From Pseudomonadota bacterium (GTDB taxonomy: Bacteria; Pseudomonadota; Gammaproteobacteria; Steroidobacterales; SZUA-146), in NCBI GenBank assembly GCA_039028935.1, contig JBCCHD010000008.1, positions 1 to 64,000 of the forward strand: a DNA stretch of 64,000 nucleotides, in the 5' to 3' direction. A program made the position numbers and the translations under genes. The stretch's first letter is position 1, and the number at the start of each line of letters is the position of its first letter. Shown here piece after piece: positions 26,687 to 36,427 of this stretch. The notes beneath the pieces are model-generated. The model ran no database searches. It was given only the letters and a program-made list of their open reading frames with translations, and was not told the origin of the DNA.

Positions 26687-28000
26687 ATGGTAAAGAAACT
26701 GCTGCAACCTTATGCCTTGCGCGTATTGACCAGTGAGCGTGTGCGACGCTGGCGTGACTTCCCCGACCGCCTTCGCCAGCGAGGCCACAAACTCAAACCG
26801 ACCGTCACGCTCTTCCATCAACTGGACGACCCGTATTCGGTGCTGGCGCTAGAGGCCAGCGTGCTGCTGGCACAGCGCTACGATATTGAGTTCGAGCTCG
26901 TGCTCGTCGAAGACGAAGCACGCGCGGGTCACACCGATACTCAACGCGCGAAGGAAGGCTGGATGCGCTACCGCCTTCACGACGCTCGTCGCCTCGCGCG
27001 CGCTTGGCAACTTAAGGCACTTGAAGTGGACGTGCCGTCGTCGCTCGCGGTCGAAGCCTGTGTGCGCGCACTGGCGGCTGTGCCCCCTGCTAACCACCCA
27101 GCTTTGGCTCTTAAACTGACCCGCGCGTTATGGACGGCGGATCCTAACGTGCTGCAAACCTTACTCACCGAGCATCCACCTGGCACTGCTGAAGAAGGGC
27201 GTCGCTTGCTCATCAACGGTCACAATGATCGCGAGGCGCGCGGCCACTACCAGGCCGCCATGTGGGAATTCAACGGCAATTGGTTTTGGGGTCTCGATCG
27301 GCTCGAGTATCTCGAGGATGATCTGCGTCGCTGGGGACTGGCAAAGGGACCGAGCACCGTACACGGTGAGCTCTATGCGCCGAAACGCGTTGATTCACTC
27401 ACGGGCAGTACACTCGATTTCTTTTTTTCGTTACGCAGTCCCTACACCTACGTTAGCCTTGCGCGCATTAATCGATTACAACAATCGACGGGTGTTATCG
27501 TTCGTTTGCGGCCGGTGTTGCCCATGGTGGAGCGGGGAGTGGCGTTAAGCGATCACAAACGCCGTTTTATTCTCAATGATGTCGCCCGCATTACCAATAA
27601 GCATGAAATCGCCTTTGGGTTTATTCGCGATCCGCTCGGGCCGGGGTTGCACCGCTGTTTGGCTATGCTGCCACTCATGCGCGAGCGAAACAGGGAGCGT
27701 GAATTCGTGGCCAGCGTCATGCGAGGCATTTGGGCAGAGGGCATCAGCGTCAATCACGATCGTGGGTTGCAACGGCTAGTTGAGCGCGCGGGCGTATCGT
27801 GGGCGGATGCGCAATCGGTGACCATGAGCGAAACCATGCAACAAGAACTCGAGCGCAACCAGCAACAGCTCGAGCTAATGGGTATATGGGGTGTGCCGTC
27901 CTTTGCACTCACCGACGGCGCGAATCGTTTGGTGGACGTATTTTGGGGTCAGGATCGGCTGCCTTGGCTGGAGTATGGGCTGAGCCGACCTTCGAACTGA
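26687..28000 (+). CDS. Tandem DsbA-fold protein (2-hydroxychromene-2-carboxylate isomerase / kappa-GST type)
   Basis: 437 residues, about twice the usual length, made of two thioredoxin/DsbA-like halves. The second half (from about 240) begins LDFFFSLRSPYTYVSLARI, the SPY signature of HCCA isomerases and kappa-class glutathione transferases, and ends in GIWGVPSFALTDG with the cis-Pro loop and FWGQDRLPWLE. The first half begins VTLFHQLDDPYSVLAL, where the catalytic Ser position is Asp, so it may be inactive or structural. Likely a glutathione-dependent isomerase or oxidoreductase; substrate unknown. Start ATG has AGAGGA seven bases upstream. Confidence 0.85.
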   Translation: MVKKLLQPYALRVLTSERVRRWRDFPDRLRQRGHKLKPTVTLFHQLDDPYSVLALEASVLLAQRYDIEFELVLVEDEARAGHTDTQRAKEGWMRYRLHDARRLARAWQLKALEVDVPSSLAVEACVRALAAVPPANHPALALKLTRALWTADPNVLQTLLTEHPPGTAEEGRRLLINGHNDREARGHYQAAMWEFNGNWFWGLDRLEYLEDDLRRWGLAKGPSTVHGELYAPKRVDSLTGSTLDFFFSLRSPYTYVSLARINRLQQSTGVIVRLRPVLPMVERGVALSDHKRRFILNDVARITNKHEIAFGFIRDPLGPGLHRCLAMLPLMRERNREREFVASVMRGIWAEGISVNHDRGLQRLVERAGVSWADAQSVTMSETMQQELERNQQQLELMGIWGVPSFALTDGANRLVDVFWGQDRLPWLEYGLSRPSN

Positions 28001-28270
28001 TAAGTTCTTGTATTTGCCATAATAATCACGCCGTGCGCGCCGCGAACAATTCGCTTCCCAGTCTGTCTTACTATTAAGACCCGCCGAACGGCATCGTGGG
28101 CCAAAACGCCTATGTCGCAGCTTTACTTAATTCAATTTTGTGACGTGCGTTCTGGAACGGCAGCGATGAATGCGGTAAATTTTTAGCTACACAACCTCTG
28201 ACGCGACCCCGTTTGCTACCGTGAACACGCGATCAGAGAGAAAAATAAGAGAAAATAGTGGGTAAGGTAC

Positions 28271-28534
28271 ATGACAGATAAAGCCAAAATCAGCACACTC
28301 GAGGCGGACAAAGAACGCCTATTGGATGCCCTGCGACAACTGCGCGCGGAGGGCGTCATGCTCATTGACGATCGGGTAGGCCGCCCGGCGGTTTTGCCGC
28401 CGCGAAAACGCGCGACGGTTGAGCCGCAACGCGACGGCCGACCGGTGGATCCCTATCGCATCGAAGGCGTTGATAAGCTCTCCATCGCCGACGGAAGCAG
28501 CGATACGGACCCCTACAACAGTCGCATCAAGTAG
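28271..28534 (+). CDS. Small hypothetical protein
   Basis: 87 residues, hydrophilic, with an N-terminal coiled-coil-like helix (STLEADKERLLDALRQLRAEG) and a charged, Pro-rich, probably unstructured C-terminal half. GGTAAGG lies close before the ATG, and the codon usage resembles the neighbours. No family recognised. It is flanked by about 260-270 bases without genes on both sides, so it is probably its own transcription unit. Confidence 0.6.
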   Translation: MTDKAKISTLEADKERLLDALRQLRAEGVMLIDDRVGRPAVLPPRKRATVEPQRDGRPVDPYRIEGVDKLSIADGSSDTDPYNSRIK

Positions 28535-28795
28535 CTGTAAATCATAGCAATTTTCTAATTCTCAGCGGTCAGTTCGGATCGGGACTGCGTCGTCGCGTCT
28601 GATTTTTTTGCCGTGCTGCGTCAAAATGTGGCCCATTCGAGCCTCGAAAAACGTATTCTTGCAGCCAGTTGGCCGGTCCTGGGCGCGCAGGCCAGCCGCG
28701 CCTGACCTTCATACACATTTGCCGGGCGCACACAAACCCAAGAAGGGTTTGGTGAGAATCAATACGAGTCCCTTCAGAGCAGGAGAAAGTAGTTC

Positions 28796-29611
28796 ATGAC
28801 CGATGTGGCAGGAAAACGTGTGCTGATTACCGGTGGCGCAAGCGGCTTGGGACGGCAACTCGCCGAGGAGATGGCGGCACGGGGTGCGAAACTCTCTCTT
28901 TGGGACATCGATGGGGCAGGGCTTGAGCGCGCGGCCAAAGAACTCAGCGAGCGCGGTGCAGAGGTACACACCGAAGTGTGCGACTTGACCGATCGCCATG
29001 CGATTGAACGCAGCGCGGCGCGCATGCGTGATGCCGACCTACACGTGGATGTGCTCGTTAACAATGCGGGCATTGTATCGGGTGGTTTTTTGCTCGATAT
29101 CTCGGACGAGCAAATCGAACGCACCTTTGCGGTCAATACACTCGCGCTCTTTTGGATGACGCGCGCCTTTTTACCGGACATGATCAATGCCGGTGGTGGG
29201 CATATCGTGACGGTGGCGTCCGCCGGCGGATTTACCGGCACGGCAAAGCAGACTGACTACAGTGCGAGTAAGTTCGCAGCGTTCGGCTTTGACGAGGCGT
29301 TGAGAGTTGAGCTTAAAAAACTCGGTTCGCCGGTGATGACTACCGTCGTGTGCCCTTTCTATGTCGACACAGGCATGTTCGCGGGCGTCAAGACACGGTT
29401 TTCATGGCTACTGCCCATTCTGTCGCAAAACTATGTGGTGGAAAGAATGGTCACCGCGATCGAAGCCAACAAACGACGATTGATCATGCCACGTATGGTC
29501 TACTCTGTGTTTCTGATGCGTTTGCTACCGGTCTCTGCGATGGACGCGCTGATGCGCTTTTTCGGCGTGAGCAAAACCATGGATGAATTTACCGGCCGCG
29601 TTCCGCGCTGA
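28796..29611 (+). CDS. Short-chain dehydrogenase/reductase, SDR16C-like
   Basis: 271 residues. Classical SDR with the nucleotide-binding TGGASGLGRQ, NNAGI, the Ser-Tyr-Lys active site (ASAGG then YSASK) and the PFYVDTGMF loop. The C-terminal hydrophobic segment (MVYSVFLMRLLPVSAMDALM) recalls membrane-associated retinol-dehydrogenase/SDR16C enzymes that act on lipid alcohols or ketones, so a lipid substrate is likely (inference). AGGAG precedes the start. Its end overlaps the next gene's start by 29 bases. Confidence 0.9.
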   Translation: MTDVAGKRVLITGGASGLGRQLAEEMAARGAKLSLWDIDGAGLERAAKELSERGAEVHTEVCDLTDRHAIERSAARMRDADLHVDVLVNNAGIVSGGFLLDISDEQIERTFAVNTLALFWMTRAFLPDMINAGGGHIVTVASAGGFTGTAKQTDYSASKFAAFGFDEALRVELKKLGSPVMTTVVCPFYVDTGMFAGVKTRFSWLLPILSQNYVVERMVTAIEANKRRLIMPRMVYSVFLMRLLPVSAMDALMRFFGVSKTMDEFTGRVPR

Positions 29612-31127
29612 GCGTCATTTGAATCTCGATCGCCTCATTCGCTGGACCCTGACGATTGGCGTGCTGCTGCTCACGTTGCTGGCGCTAGGCACCGTACTCT
29701 ATCTTACCGAGTCGTTTTTTGCGGTTTGGGATCGCCTGCGTCAGGCACCGATGCCGCTATTTGTCACGTATATGGCTGCGCTGGCGGTGTTTTTGTTCGT
29801 CACGCTTTGGGTCATTTGGAAACTGTTGGGCCCACGCAAGGGGCCGCGTCTGGGCAAACGCGAAGCTCGCCCCACAGAGGCAGGCATCAACACGCGCCTG
29901 GAAAAAGCGCGTGACGCGGGCGTGACCATCGATCATGTGCAAAGCGAGCTCAACACGCTCGCTCGCCGTCGACAGGATGATGCGGTCTACGTGGCGTTTT
30001 TTGGTGAAGTGAGTGGCGGTAAAAGCTCGCTGATCAAGGCGCTTTTGGGCGATGAGGGACAGGCGATCGAAGTGAGCGTGCGCGGTGGCTCGACACGTCG
30101 GGTGCAGGAATATCAGAGCGCAGAGCATGCGGGTTGGGTGTTTTCGGATGTGCCGGGACTCAATGAAGTCGATGCCGTGCTCGACGATCTGGCACTGGAC
30201 GAAGCGCGTCGGGCGCATGTGGTTGTGTATGTGTGTGACAGCGACTTAACGCGCACAGAATTTGATCAGATCAGTGGTCTGGTGACGCTTGAGAAACCCG
30301 TCGTAGTGGTGGTCAACAAAAGCGATTTGATGCAGGCCGACGAACAAACGGCGGTGATTCAACAAATTAAAACGCGGCTTAAAGCGCTCAAGTCGATATC
30401 GACCAAATACTTTTCGCTGCACGTCGTGCCTGCTTCCACGGCGACGGCTCAATCGGTTGTACGGCTTTTACCGGACGGCCGAGAAGAGCAGGTGGAGCGA
30501 CGCACTGATGCGAATTTGACGGCATTGGTACAGGCCATCAATTCACTGGTGTCTAGAAATCCCAATCGTCTCGACGCACTTCGCGATAGCGCGGTCTTTG
30601 CGTTGGCCGCGACACGCCTAGATGAGGCCGAACAGACGTTCCGCGAAAAAGAGGCCGAGGCGATGGTGCAGCGGTATACGCAAAAAGCGGTGGTGGGCGC
30701 TCTTGCCGCGATTGCGCCCGGCACGGATTTGTTGATTCAAGGAGTTCTGGCAACGGCACTCGTGCGAGAAATGTGCGCGCTTTACGATGAACCGGTGCGC
30801 GAGCTGGACACGCAGCGTTTTTTGGACGAGGCCCAGCAACGGGTGGGCAAAGCAGTGCCGGTGGTATTAGCCGTTGCGGGCAATGCGCTTAAAGCCTTCC
30901 CAGGACTGGGAACTGTGGCGGGCGGATTTACCCATGCGGTGGCCTACGGGCTTATTTTCGACGCACTCGGTAAAAGTCTGGCGAAAACACTGGCCGACGG
31001 GAAAGGCTTCAGTGCCGAGGCCGCCAGCGCTAACTTTGAGGAATCGCTCAATCATGATCTGGAAACGCGTACGAAACGTATTGCCAAGCTGGTTCTCGCT
31101 GCGCAGCGAAAGCAGTCAGACGACTGA
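29583..31127 (+). CDS. Membrane GTPase with DUF697 (YcjF-like) domain, first of a pair
   Basis: 514 residues. Two N-terminal membrane helices (about 20-43 and 58-82) are followed by a dynamin/Era-like GTPase domain: G1 GEVSGGKSSL, G3 DVPGLNE, G4 VNKSD. The DUF697 domain near 375-415 reads AVVGALAAIAPGTDLLIQGVLATALVREM, a hydrophobic segment as in E. coli YcjF. Such proteins probably act at the inner membrane in envelope stress or membrane remodelling. The ATG start overlaps the SDR gene; a TTG at 29619 after the SDR stop is an alternative. The next gene encodes a related GTPase. Confidence 0.87.
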   Translation: MNLPAAFRAERHLNLDRLIRWTLTIGVLLLTLLALGTVLYLTESFFAVWDRLRQAPMPLFVTYMAALAVFLFVTLWVIWKLLGPRKGPRLGKREARPTEAGINTRLEKARDAGVTIDHVQSELNTLARRRQDDAVYVAFFGEVSGGKSSLIKALLGDEGQAIEVSVRGGSTRRVQEYQSAEHAGWVFSDVPGLNEVDAVLDDLALDEARRAHVVVYVCDSDLTRTEFDQISGLVTLEKPVVVVVNKSDLMQADEQTAVIQQIKTRLKALKSISTKYFSLHVVPASTATAQSVVRLLPDGREEQVERRTDANLTALVQAINSLVSRNPNRLDALRDSAVFALAATRLDEAEQTFREKEAEAMVQRYTQKAVVGALAAIAPGTDLLIQGVLATALVREMCALYDEPVRELDTQRFLDEAQQRVGKAVPVVLAVAGNALKAFPGLGTVAGGFTHAVAYGLIFDALGKSLAKTLADGKGFSAEAASANFEESLNHDLETRTKRIAKLVLAAQRKQSDD

Positions 31128-31161
31128 TCAGTCGGCGCAGGATCGGGAGCTCCTGACGGAT

Positions 31162-32460
31162 ATGACAACGCACGACGACAAACCTGGCCAATCGCACCTG
31201 GCGTTGGCGCGCGAATCACTGCGTGAGCTGCTCAATGATAAGCGGGTGCCGGCCGATGTGCGCTCGGCGCTTGCCGACGACTACGCTGAAATTCAGCGTC
31301 TGCTGGATAAGCTTGAGCATGGCCATGTGCATATTGCCGTGTTTGGTCGCGTCAGTGTCGGTAAGTCGTCGTTGCTCAACGCGTTGCTGGGTCATGAGGC
31401 GTTTTCAACCAGTCCGATTCACGGCGAAACACGAACGTCGGCGCACAGCAGCTGGGACGAATACGATACGGGCGGTGTCTTTTTGATTGACACGCCCGGC
31501 ATCAATGAAGTCGATGGCGAGGCCCGGGAGCAACTTGCCCGTGACGTGGCGGGGCGCGTTGACCTCATTTTGTTTGTGATCGAAGGCGACCTGACCGATA
31601 CCGAATATACCGCGCTCAAATTACTTGTCGATCAGCAGCGGCCGCTGATCGTAGTGGTTAACAAGGTTGATCGTTATTTGGCCGAGCAGCGCAAAGCGCT
31701 TCTTGATGTGATTCACCAACGGCTCGATGGTCTCGTTGCCAGTGAGAACATTGTTGAAGCCAGCGCGGACCCGGCCACACAGGTCGTCATCACGGTCGAT
31801 CAGCAAGGCAATGAAACCGAGTCAACACGAACGCCAGAGCCAGACGTTGCGTCGGTGAAGGCACGATTGTGGTCGATTTTAGAGGCAGAAGGGCAGACCT
31901 TGTCGGCACTGAATGCCGGACTCTTCGCCAGCGACCTCACCGACTCGGTGGCGGCACGCATTGTTGAACTTCGCAAGGAGCTCGGCGATAAAGTCATTCG
32001 CACGTATTGCCTGTCTAAAGGGGTAGCGGTGGCGATTAATCCGGTGCCGGTCGCCGATCTGTTCGCCGCCGCGTTTATCGACGGCGCGATGGTTTGGCAT
32101 TTGTCCAGGCTCTACGATTTGCCCGTGACACGCGCTGAGGCGGGTACGCTAGTCAAAGTGATTCTCACGCAGGCTGCGGCACTGATGGGCACCGTGTGGG
32201 CCGTCCATTTGGTTTCGGCCGCATTGAAAGTCGGCACGGGCGGCATGTCGGTAGCGGTGACGGCCGGGGCGCAAGGCGCGGTGGCCTACTACAGTACAAT
32301 GGTTGTCGGAAAGGTCGCGGAAGCGTATCTGAGGCAAGGCAAGTCATGGGGTGAGGGAGGTCCGAAAACCGTGGTTCGAGATATTCTAGATAGTCTGGAT
32401 CGAGACTCCATTCTCGAGCAGGCCAAAGCCGATATTCGTCGCAAACTAAAAACGCGCTAG
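31162..32460 (+). CDS. GTPase with DUF697 domain, second of a pair
   Basis: About 432 residues. GTPase motifs: G1 GRVSVGKSSLL, G3 DTPGINE, G4 VNKVD. The DUF697-type segment SKGVAVAINPVPVADLFAAAFIDGAMVWHLSRLYDLPV aligns with that of the preceding protein; unlike it, there are no N-terminal membrane helices. The pair lies in the same order on one strand (35-base gap) just before plsB, which suggests a membrane-lipid or envelope role. The frame stays open upstream, but codons before 31162 lie inside the previous gene, so the ATG at 31162 is preferred despite a weak ribosome-binding site. Confidence 0.87.
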   Translation: MTTHDDKPGQSHLALARESLRELLNDKRVPADVRSALADDYAEIQRLLDKLEHGHVHIAVFGRVSVGKSSLLNALLGHEAFSTSPIHGETRTSAHSSWDEYDTGGVFLIDTPGINEVDGEAREQLARDVAGRVDLILFVIEGDLTDTEYTALKLLVDQQRPLIVVVNKVDRYLAEQRKALLDVIHQRLDGLVASENIVEASADPATQVVITVDQQGNETESTRTPEPDVASVKARLWSILEAEGQTLSALNAGLFASDLTDSVAARIVELRKELGDKVIRTYCLSKGVAVAINPVPVADLFAAAFIDGAMVWHLSRLYDLPVTRAEAGTLVKVILTQAAALMGTVWAVHLVSAALKVGTGGMSVAVTAGAQGAVAYYSTMVVGKVAEAYLRQGKSWGEGGPKTVVRDILDSLDRDSILEQAKADIRRKLKTR

Positions 32461-32486
32461 CGTTTATTTAGGATTATAAACACGCC

Positions 32487-34997
32487 ATGTCGTCATCTGT
32501 GTTCAGAGAATCGTCGCAATGGTTCGGTCTAAAGGCGCCGTTCCTGTGGCTCGTTCAGCGCATCTTGATGATGTGGGTAAAAGCCACGGTGCTGCCGGCT
32601 GATTTTGATGAGGTGGGTATCGATGCGACGCGACCGGTTTGCTACGTGCTCGATCTGGATGGTGTGTCCAATGCGCTGATCCTACGCGACGTCTGTCATG
32701 AAATGGGTCTGCCGGATTCGGGTGGTCTCATACAGGGAACGGACCGACCGCTGGCGGCGACGATCTACCTGCGACGACTCAAAGGCCTGTTGGTACGACG
32801 AGCCGACCCGCGTATTTCGCAGGAGATACGCGACATTGCTCAGGCGTATGCCGAAGGCGCCTTGGCGGATGTTCAGCTCGTGCCCGTGACGATTCACTGG
32901 GGCCGCGCGCCGCAAAAAGAGGAATCGCTGCTTAAATTGCTGTTTTCCGACAGTTGGTCGATCGCGGGTCGCTTGCGCAAACTTATGATTATTTTGATAC
33001 ACGGCCGAAACATGTATGTGCAGTTCAGTCGACCGGTGGCGATTGCCGAAGTGTTTCCGCGGGAGGAATACACCGACCGTTCCATCCGCAAATTGTCTCG
33101 AATTTTGCGCGTGCACTTTCGTCGTGTACGCGAGGCCGCGATCGGGCCAGACCTGTCGCACAAGCGACTGCTGGTTAGCGATATTATGGACTCCGACAGC
33201 GTCCGGCGTGCGATTGAGCGTGAAGCAGCGCGCAACGATATCTCGATAGACAAAGCGCGCGACAAAGCACGAGGCTATATCGACGAGATTGCCGCGAACT
33301 ATTCACACGCTGTCATTCGAGTCCTCGAAACCCTCCTCAAGTGGGTATGGAACAGTCTCTACTCCGGCATCGTGCAGCACAATTTCAAAGCGGTGCAGGA
33401 CGTGGCGCCGGGGCGCACGATTATTTACGTGCCCTGTCACCGCAGTCATATTGATTATCTGTTGTTGAGCTACGTGCTCTATGTGCAAGGGTTGGTGCCG
33501 CCCCATGTGGCGGCGGGCATCAATCTCAACTTGCCGGTTGTCGGCGGTATATTGCGTAGAGGCGGGGCGTTTTTCTTGCGCCGCAGTTTTAAAGGGCAAC
33601 GACTCTACTCGACGGTGTTTGATGCGTACCTGCGTCGAAACCTGTCCAAGGGCGTGTCGCTTGAGTATTTCATTGAGGGCACCCGCAGTCGCACCGGCAA
33701 ACTACTTGATCCGAAGGGCGGTATGCTCGCAATGACCATTAAGAGCTACCTAAAGGACCGCGCTCGACCGGTCGTATTCGTGCCTGTTTATTTTGGTTAT
33801 GAGCGATTATTAGAAGGGCGCAGCTATGAAAACGAGTTGAGTGGCGAGGCAAAAAAGAAAGAGTCGATCTGGGGGCTGATCAAATCGGTCAAACTCTTAC
33901 GCGAAGATTTTGGCCAGGTGTTCGTCAATTTTGGTACGCCCATTCACCTTAACGAGGGACTCGATGCCATCAAACCCGACTGGGAAGCCTCGTTGATTCA
34001 AGACGAGAAAGGCGATATCGAGAGCGCCGCGATTGATGCTTTGTCCAAAGCGATTGTGCCCCAGCTTGGTGTGGATATTCTGACGGACATTAACGCCAGC
34101 GCGGCGGTTGGCCCAATCAATTTACTCGGGCTTGTTCTTCAGGCAACCGAATTTAAAGCGCTGGATGAGCGAGATTTAGATGCCCAGCTTGGGCTCTATG
34201 TTGATCTGCTGGTGCAGCTGCCGTACTCATCCAAAGTGACGTTTAGTGAGCTGATTACGCGATCGCCAACGGGCAAGCACATTATTGAGTATGGACTTGA
34301 GCTCGGCATGCTCGAGCGCCGCGCGCATGAGCTTGGCGATGTGATTGGTCCGCATCCCCAAAACGGCGTCATGCTCAACTACTATCGCAACAACGTGAAG
34401 CATCTGTTCGCGATGCCATCTTTGGTGGCTTGTGCGCTCATGTCGAGGCGCGCCCGTACGCGAAACGAAATCATTGAATTTGTGTTGGGGATGTATAGCC
34501 TGGCGCGCGGTGAATATTTCTTGCGATGGTTGCCCGAAGAAGCGATTACGCCGATCGAGGCGACTATCAATGAACTGATTTCGCTGGGGCTCCTGCGTGC
34601 GGAAACGGACAGTGACCTGATCGCCCGCCCGGCGCCCGATACCAGTGAGATTCGCCAGCTCGATCTGCTCGCACACATTTTTTACGAGACCGTGGAACGC
34701 TATAGTCTCATTATTAACTTGGTGCTCGACGCGCCATCCGGTTCGGTACGTCAATCGGAACTTGAACAAAAGGCGCGCTTGACCGCTGAAAAACTGGTCA
34801 TGCTCGATAGTCGCATCAATCCGGAATACCTCGATGTGCGCGCGTTCCGCCGCGCGATGTCGAGCCTGCTTGCCAGCGAGCGTGTGCACAAGGATGATGA
34901 ACGCAATCTTTGTTATGGTGATGACTTCCGCCGCATTGGTGAGTTGGTGGCCAGTGCCACGGATGTGCCCGTGAGACGAATTTCACGACATAAGTAA
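32487..34997 (+). CDS. plsB: Glycerol-3-phosphate 1-O-acyltransferase
   Basis: 836 residues (E. coli PlsB is 807). It transfers the acyl chain from acyl-CoA or acyl-ACP to sn-glycerol-3-phosphate, the first step of phospholipid synthesis, at the inner membrane. Motif I is HRSHIDYLLL (HX4D, about residue 318) and motif III is FIEGTRSRTGK (about 395). FVPVYFGYERLLEG and a long alpha-helical C-terminal region are also as in PlsB. It follows the two GTPases by 26 bases, so it may be in the same operon. It competes with the acyl-CoA reductase for acyl donors. Confidence 0.96.
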   Translation: MSSSVFRESSQWFGLKAPFLWLVQRILMMWVKATVLPADFDEVGIDATRPVCYVLDLDGVSNALILRDVCHEMGLPDSGGLIQGTDRPLAATIYLRRLKGLLVRRADPRISQEIRDIAQAYAEGALADVQLVPVTIHWGRAPQKEESLLKLLFSDSWSIAGRLRKLMIILIHGRNMYVQFSRPVAIAEVFPREEYTDRSIRKLSRILRVHFRRVREAAIGPDLSHKRLLVSDIMDSDSVRRAIEREAARNDISIDKARDKARGYIDEIAANYSHAVIRVLETLLKWVWNSLYSGIVQHNFKAVQDVAPGRTIIYVPCHRSHIDYLLLSYVLYVQGLVPPHVAAGINLNLPVVGGILRRGGAFFLRRSFKGQRLYSTVFDAYLRRNLSKGVSLEYFIEGTRSRTGKLLDPKGGMLAMTIKSYLKDRARPVVFVPVYFGYERLLEGRSYENELSGEAKKKESIWGLIKSVKLLREDFGQVFVNFGTPIHLNEGLDAIKPDWEASLIQDEKGDIESAAIDALSKAIVPQLGVDILTDINASAAVGPINLLGLVLQATEFKALDERDLDAQLGLYVDLLVQLPYSSKVTFSELITRSPTGKHIIEYGLELGMLERRAHELGDVIGPHPQNGVMLNYYRNNVKHLFAMPSLVACALMSRRARTRNEIIEFVLGMYSLARGEYFLRWLPEEAITPIEATINELISLGLLRAETDSDLIARPAPDTSEIRQLDLLAHIFYETVERYSLIINLVLDAPSGSVRQSELEQKARLTAEKLVMLDSRINPEYLDVRAFRRAMSSLLASERVHKDDERNLCYGDDFRRIGELVASATDVPVRRISRHK

Positions 34998-35037
34998 TCG
35001 CAGGCAGTTTGCCAAACTTTAGAATGGATCGACTCAC

Positions 35038-35235
35038 ATGAGCCAAAACGACGACAACACGGCCTTTCGACAATTGCTTGGACCGCTTGAAGAAGAGCGT
35101 GAGCAGTTGCTTAAAGAACAGGCGTCGCTCGACGCGCTCAGTGCCGACATTGAACGGCAACAAAACCGTATTGATGCCCTTGAACAGCAAGCGAGCGAAT
35201 TGCTGAAGACGCTCGGCCGGCACCACAGTGACTGA
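35038..35235 (+). CDS. Small coiled-coil protein
   Basis: 65 residues, almost entirely a charged amphipathic helix (LEEEREQLLKEQASLDAL; IERQQNRIDALEQQASELL), so a coiled coil is expected. No signal peptide, membrane segment or recognised family. It lies 40 bases after plsB and 30 bases before trhO on the same strand, and is probably co-transcribed with one of them. A short gap to both neighbours and clean coding statistics favour a real gene. Confidence 0.6.
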   Translation: MSQNDDNTAFRQLLGPLEEEREQLLKEQASLDALSADIERQQNRIDALEQQASELLKTLGRHHSD

Positions 35236-35265
35236 CCTGAATGGCCGTAGTACACTCTGCGCCCC

Positions 35266-36180
35266 ATGAATTCGTATCACATCGCGGCCTTTTATCACTT
35301 TGCAGATCTACCAGACTATCGAGAATGGCAGGGTCCGCTCGAAGCGCTGTGCGCGCGCGAGCATCTGATCGGTACGATTTTACTCGCCCATGAAGGCGTC
35401 AATGGCACGGTGTCGGGTCCGAAACGTGGGCTGGACATGCTATTGGCATTCTTGCGACGCGACGCGCGGCTGACGTCGCTCAAAGCAAAGTGGTCGCAGA
35501 CGGATGACAAGCCGTTTCTGCGTATGAAGGTGCGGCTTAAAAAAGAGATTGTGAGCATGGGCGTGGCGGGCATCAAACCCCACGAGCGCACCGGTAAGCA
35601 AGTGCCCGCCGCGCAGTGGAACGCGCTCATTCGTGATCCCGATGTTTTGCTCATCGACACGCGCAATCAATACGAAATCGATGTCGGTACGTTTGCCGGC
35701 GCCGTCAGCCCGCATTCCGATTCGTTTCGAGAGTTTCCCGACTACGTGAAAGACAATCTCGATCCAGATAAGCAGCGCAAGGTGGCGATGTTTTGCACGG
35801 GCGGCATTCGATGCGAAAAGGCCTCCGCGTATCTCCTCGAGCAGGGGTTCGAGGATGTCTATCAGCTCGAAGGCGGTATTTTGCAGTATCTCGAAGACAC
35901 CGAGGAGAGTGACTCACTTTGGCGAGGCGAATGCTTCGTATTTGATCGCCGTGTGACCGTGGATGGCGCGCTTGAACCGGGTTCCTTTGTTCAATGTCAC
36001 GCCTGCCGCCGACCGCTTACGCAGGAAGAGACGCAAAACGCGCACTACGAGAAGGGGGTCAGTTGCCTTCATTGCATCACTGAGACCAGTGAAGAGCGCC
36101 GCGCGGCATTTCGCGAACGGCAGCGCCAGGTCGAGCTGTCCAAAGCGCGCGGCGGCCAACACATCGGCCCTGATGCCTGA
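35266..36180 (+). CDS. trhO: tRNA uridine(34) hydroxylase
   Basis: 304 residues. TrhO (YceA) makes 5-hydroxyuridine at the wobble base of tRNA in the cytoplasm. The N-terminal domain has the conserved GTILLAHEGVNGTVSG and KKEIVSMG. The central rhodanese domain has the active-site loop CTGGIRCEKASAYL (about residue 178). The C-terminal part includes the Cys pairs CHACRRPL and CLHC, a zinc-ribbon seen in the family. ATG without a strong ribosome-binding site. Intact. Confidence 0.94.
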   Translation: MNSYHIAAFYHFADLPDYREWQGPLEALCAREHLIGTILLAHEGVNGTVSGPKRGLDMLLAFLRRDARLTSLKAKWSQTDDKPFLRMKVRLKKEIVSMGVAGIKPHERTGKQVPAAQWNALIRDPDVLLIDTRNQYEIDVGTFAGAVSPHSDSFREFPDYVKDNLDPDKQRKVAMFCTGGIRCEKASAYLLEQGFEDVYQLEGGILQYLEDTEESDSLWRGECFVFDRRVTVDGALEPGSFVQCHACRRPLTQEETQNAHYEKGVSCLHCITETSEERRAAFRERQRQVELSKARGGQHIGPDA

Positions 36181-36427
36181 ACAGGACGTTGGTCGGCGTC
36201 ACCGCCTATCGGTCGGATCGAACTTCCATCCTTTCGCGGAGCGGTCAGGCAACGCACTCACGGTAACGCGCCGGTATGGCCGATTGAGGCGTTCGTCTGC
36301 GCAACTCTGTGCACGACACGATTAGGCCTAAATGTTCCTTTTTGGCCGTTGTGTCTTTTGTTTTGGGTCTATTTGACATTAAATAGTGCCAGCTAATCCA
36401 CTATCGAAATAAGCAGGAGCGGTGTTT

